This document shows, piece by piece, positions 8,176 to 9,734 of a stretch of 9,734 nt of DNA. The stretch's first letter is position 1; each line of letters opens with the position of its first letter. This DNA comes from an uncultured Pseudomonadaceae bacterium (GTDB lineage: Bacteria > Pseudomonadota > Gammaproteobacteria > Pseudomonadales > Pseudomonadaceae). The stretch covers positions 1-9,734 of the forward strand of contig CANRHT010000069.1 in assembly GCA_947630465.1 (NCBI GenBank), given 5' to 3'. The translations under genes and the position numbers were made by a program. The notes under the pieces were generated by a model. It saw only the letters and a list, made by a program, of their open reading frames with translations. It ran no database searches and was not told the origin of the DNA.

Positions 8176-8222
8176 AGCCTAACAGTAATCCAGCGCAGTA
8201 AGTGCACAATTGTGGTTAGGCT
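8176..8222. promoter_or_regulatory. Inverted repeat upstream of the SLC13 permease gene (candidate operator)
   Basis: AGCCTAAC (8176-8183) and GTTAGGCT (8215-8222) are perfect eight-base inverted repeats 31 bases apart, in the gap between the MFS stop and the permease start. The interval also holds a 10-base palindrome, CACAATTGTG (8205-8214), touching the right arm, and two copies of CAGTAA (8183-8188 and 8196-8201 approximately). No T run follows on either strand, so it is not a terminator. Its position fits an operator or a structured leader for the permease. Confidence 0.35.
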
Positions 8223-8252
8223 TTAAGCTGGAAGTCCAAGCCGAGCAACTGT

Positions 8253-9437
8253 TTAAGGATCAGGCGTCGCCCCTTGCGCGCAGTGGCGGCCCAGCACACA
8301 CAAGGCCATTGCCAGTACCCCCATCAGCAGTAGCGTCACGGGCAAGGTATAAAGTGAGGGTGCTGCAATGATACTGGCGATAAAACCAATGGTGGCGGCT
8401 AATAAAAATTGGATTAAACCCATAAGTGCCGAGGCCGTACCCGCATATTGCTGGGTATGCGCCATGGTCATAGCGGTGAGATTACCCGTGATCAACCCGA
8501 GCATTGCCATGCCTAAACCGAGAAAAATACTGTAGCTCCACAAGTTTTCCCAGCCCAAGGCCACTAAGCCCAATAGCACTAGACCTATGACAATAAAACC
8601 ACTTAAACCCATAAACAGCACGCGTGGCACGCTATAGAGTTTCAATAAACGTAAATTGATCTGGCTGATGGCAATCATCACGATTGCATTGGCAGCAAAA
8701 AAATAACTGAATTGAGTGGGTGACAGGTCAAACATTTCAATAAAAATAAAAGGTGAGTTGTTGATATAAATAAACAGGCAACCCAAGGTGCAGCTGGTGG
8801 CCAAGGTGTACAGGAAGAAACTGGGGTTGCTCAGTTGTAACGCATAATTGCGCACAATGCTGCGCATCGAGAGCGGTACCCGTCGCGTGAGCGGTAAGGT
8901 TTCCGGCAGTAAACGAATGGTGAAAAATCCGCAGGTGACACCAAATAACGCCAGTACCCAGAAAATCAAATGCCATTCGCCATAGAGCAAAATCAGCCCG
9001 CCGAGCATGGGTGCGGTGATCGGTGCAATCATCATCACCTGCATCAACATCGAGTAGATACGCGCTGAGCTGTGTGGGTCGCAGGTGTCGGTGACTATCG
9101 CGCGTGAGGCCACTGAGCCAGCGGCGGCACCCAGTGCTTGTAAAAAGCGTGCAACCAATAAACCTTCAAAGCTGGTGCTCAGCGCGGCTGCCAGTGAACC
9201 GATGGTGAAGAGTGCAATCCCTATTAACAAGGGTGGCCGACGCCCAAAGCGATCTAGAAAGGGGCCATAGAGACCCTGACCAATGCCTAAACCAATCAGG
9301 AAAATGGTCAGTGTTTGCTGCACTTGTCCCGGAGTAATAGCCAAACTGGTGGCGACCGTTGGAAACGCCGGTAAATACATATCAATCGCTGCCGCCACTA
9401 AGGCACTCAGCGAGGCCAGCAGGATAATCAGCTTCAT
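8253..9437 (-). CDS. Bcr/CflA family multidrug efflux MFS transporter
   Basis: This is a proton-driven exporter of the DHA1 drug:H+ antiporter group in the major facilitator superfamily. The ATG-started product has 394 residues, typical of the family, with about twelve hydrophobic helices. DMYLPAFP (19-26) at the end of TM1 is the Bcr/CflA hallmark. Motif A is GPFLDRFGRRP (58-68, Asp62) in the loop after TM2. Motif B is around RFLQALGAAAGS (97-108) and motif C, the antiporter motif, is APITAPMLGG (138-147). Substrates in the family include bicyclomycin, sulfonamides and chloramphenicol; which apply here is unknown. The ATG at 9437 has no Shine-Dalgarno. A strong AAAGGAG lies seven bases before an in-frame ATT at 9470, which would add 11 residues. 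The gene lies downstream of rep on the same strand. Confidence 0.92.
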   Translation of the reverse strand: MKLIILLASLSALVAAAIDMYLPAFPTVATSLAITPGQVQQTLTIFLIGLGIGQGLYGPFLDRFGRRPPLLIGIALFTIGSLAAALSTSFEGLLVARFLQALGAAAGSVASRAIVTDTCDPHSSARIYSMLMQVMMIAPITAPMLGGLILLYGEWHLIFWVLALFGVTCGFFTIRLLPETLPLTRRVPLSMRSIVRNYALQLSNPSFFLYTLATSCTLGCLFIYINNSPFIFIEMFDLSPTQFSYFFAANAIVMIAISQINLRLLKLYSVPRVLFMGLSGFIVIGLVLLGLVALGWENLWSYSIFLGLGMAMLGLITGNLTAMTMAHTQQYAGTASALMGLIQFLLAATIGFIASIIAAPSLYTLPVTLLLMGVLAMALCVLGRHCAQGATPDP

Positions 9438-9467
9438 ACTGATAGTTTTTTGCTTAGCTATGGGGTT

Positions 9468-9484
9468 AATAGGGTGACTCCTTT
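9468..9484 (-). promoter_or_regulatory. Strong Shine-Dalgarno placed for an in-frame AUU start of the MFS gene
   Basis: On the minus strand AAAGGAG (9484-9478) is followed, after seven bases, by ATT (9470-9468). That codon is in frame with the MFS transporter and is joined to its ATG by an open stretch reading INPIAKQKTIS. No ATG, GTG or TTG lies at usable distance from this ribosome site in any frame, and the ATG at 9437 is about 40 bases away. The simplest readings are a rare AUU start or a base difference (ATG to ATT). Confidence 0.5.
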
Positions 9485-9506
9485 TATCTGATCGGCAGCG
9501 ATAACA

Positions 9507-9734
9507 TTATTTTTTTAACATGGCGCGAATATCCGCTAAAGCGCTATTGCCGCGTGCAGCTTTGACTTCCACGGGTGCCTCATCAAGGCCTTCCCACTGT
9601 AAATCATCGGCGGGTAATTCATCGAGAAAACGGCTGTGAGTGCAGTCGATCACTTCGCCATATTGCTTGCGTTTACTGGCAAAGGTAAAGGCTAAGTTAC
9701 GCCGTGCGCGAGTGATGCCCACATAAGCTAAGCG
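9507..9734 (-). CDS. rep: ATP-dependent DNA helicase Rep, C-terminal end (runs off the window)
   Basis: These are the last 75 residues of a superfamily 1 (UvrD/Rep) 3'-5' DNA helicase. The window begins inside motif VI, RLAYVGITRARRNLAFTF, whose Arg in TRAR is the arginine finger contacting ATP. The remaining tail, with SRFLDELP, DDLQWEG, EVKAARGN and ALADIRAMLKK, closely fits the Rep C-terminus of pseudomonads as I recall it and differs from the longer UvrD tail. Rep removes proteins ahead of the replication fork and helps restart replication. The reading frame is open to the window edge. A GTG within this stretch (9722) is internal, not a start. The gene ends with TAA at 9509-9507, and no clear terminator follows before the MFS gene. 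Confidence 0.93.
   Translation of the reverse strand, partial: RLAYVGITRARRNLAFTFASKRKQYGEVIDCTHSRFLDELPADDLQWEGLDEAPVEVKAARGNSALADIRAMLKK

Noticed and set aside
8159..8252. A sigma-70 promoter TTGTGC with TACTGT for the permease
   Set aside because: The spacing is acceptable but the -10 matches the consensus at only about half its positions, which is easily found by chance.
8737..8976. A 79-codon minus-strand frame inside the MFS gene
   Set aside because: It is a shifted frame of the same strand within the well-conserved transporter and shows no domain.

Overview
The window looks like a chromosomal core segment of a gammaproteobacterium of the Pseudomonas group (Pseudomonadaceae). Base composition looks moderate, roughly half G+C by eye, which is lower than the classic high-GC pseudomonads. 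The main support is gene order. A divergent M16 zinc protease gene followed by ftsY-ftsE-ftsX-rpoH is the arrangement I know from Pseudomonas. The product sequences (FtsY with a long acidic N-terminus, RpoH with its QRKLFFNLR box, the Rep C-terminus) fit as well. Lineage is inferred from memory of these families, not from a search.

Layout. Positions 1-422 (minus) hold the N-terminal part of an exported M16 metallopeptidase. It is divergent from ftsY (570-2033), which overlaps ftsE (2030-2698) by ATGA; ftsE overlaps ftsX (2698-3714) by one base. This is a tightly coupled operon for membrane protein targeting (FtsY) and control of septal peptidoglycan hydrolysis (FtsEX). The heat-shock sigma factor gene rpoH (3840-4700) follows after 125 bp. 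That gap holds a good candidate sigma-E/AlgU promoter, and an imperfect hairpin covers the rpoH Shine-Dalgarno sequence. A strong intrinsic terminator (4722-4749) closes the block.

Next come a short-chain dehydrogenase/reductase (4841-5548) and a pentapeptide-repeat protein (5589-6194) on the plus strand, probably co-transcribed. They converge with a minus-strand run: rep (3' end only, 9507-9734), a Bcr/CflA-type drug efflux MFS transporter (8253-9437) and an SLC13/DASS-type permease with two RCK_C (TrkA-C) domains (6374-8140).

How it fits together. The left half is conserved housekeeping: targeting, division and stress sigma factor. The right half is ordinary accessory metabolism and transport. 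I see no mobile element, CRISPR array, tRNA, rRNA, toxin-antitoxin pair or defence cassette, and no convincing new multi-gene system. The items most worth a second look are small: a 13-copy GAGCCA hexamer tract inside ftsY, an SD-sequestering hairpin at rpoH that could act as an RNA thermometer, an apparent AUU start codon for the MFS transporter, a Gly-to-Arg change in the SDR cofactor motif, and two dyad elements in intergenic regions.
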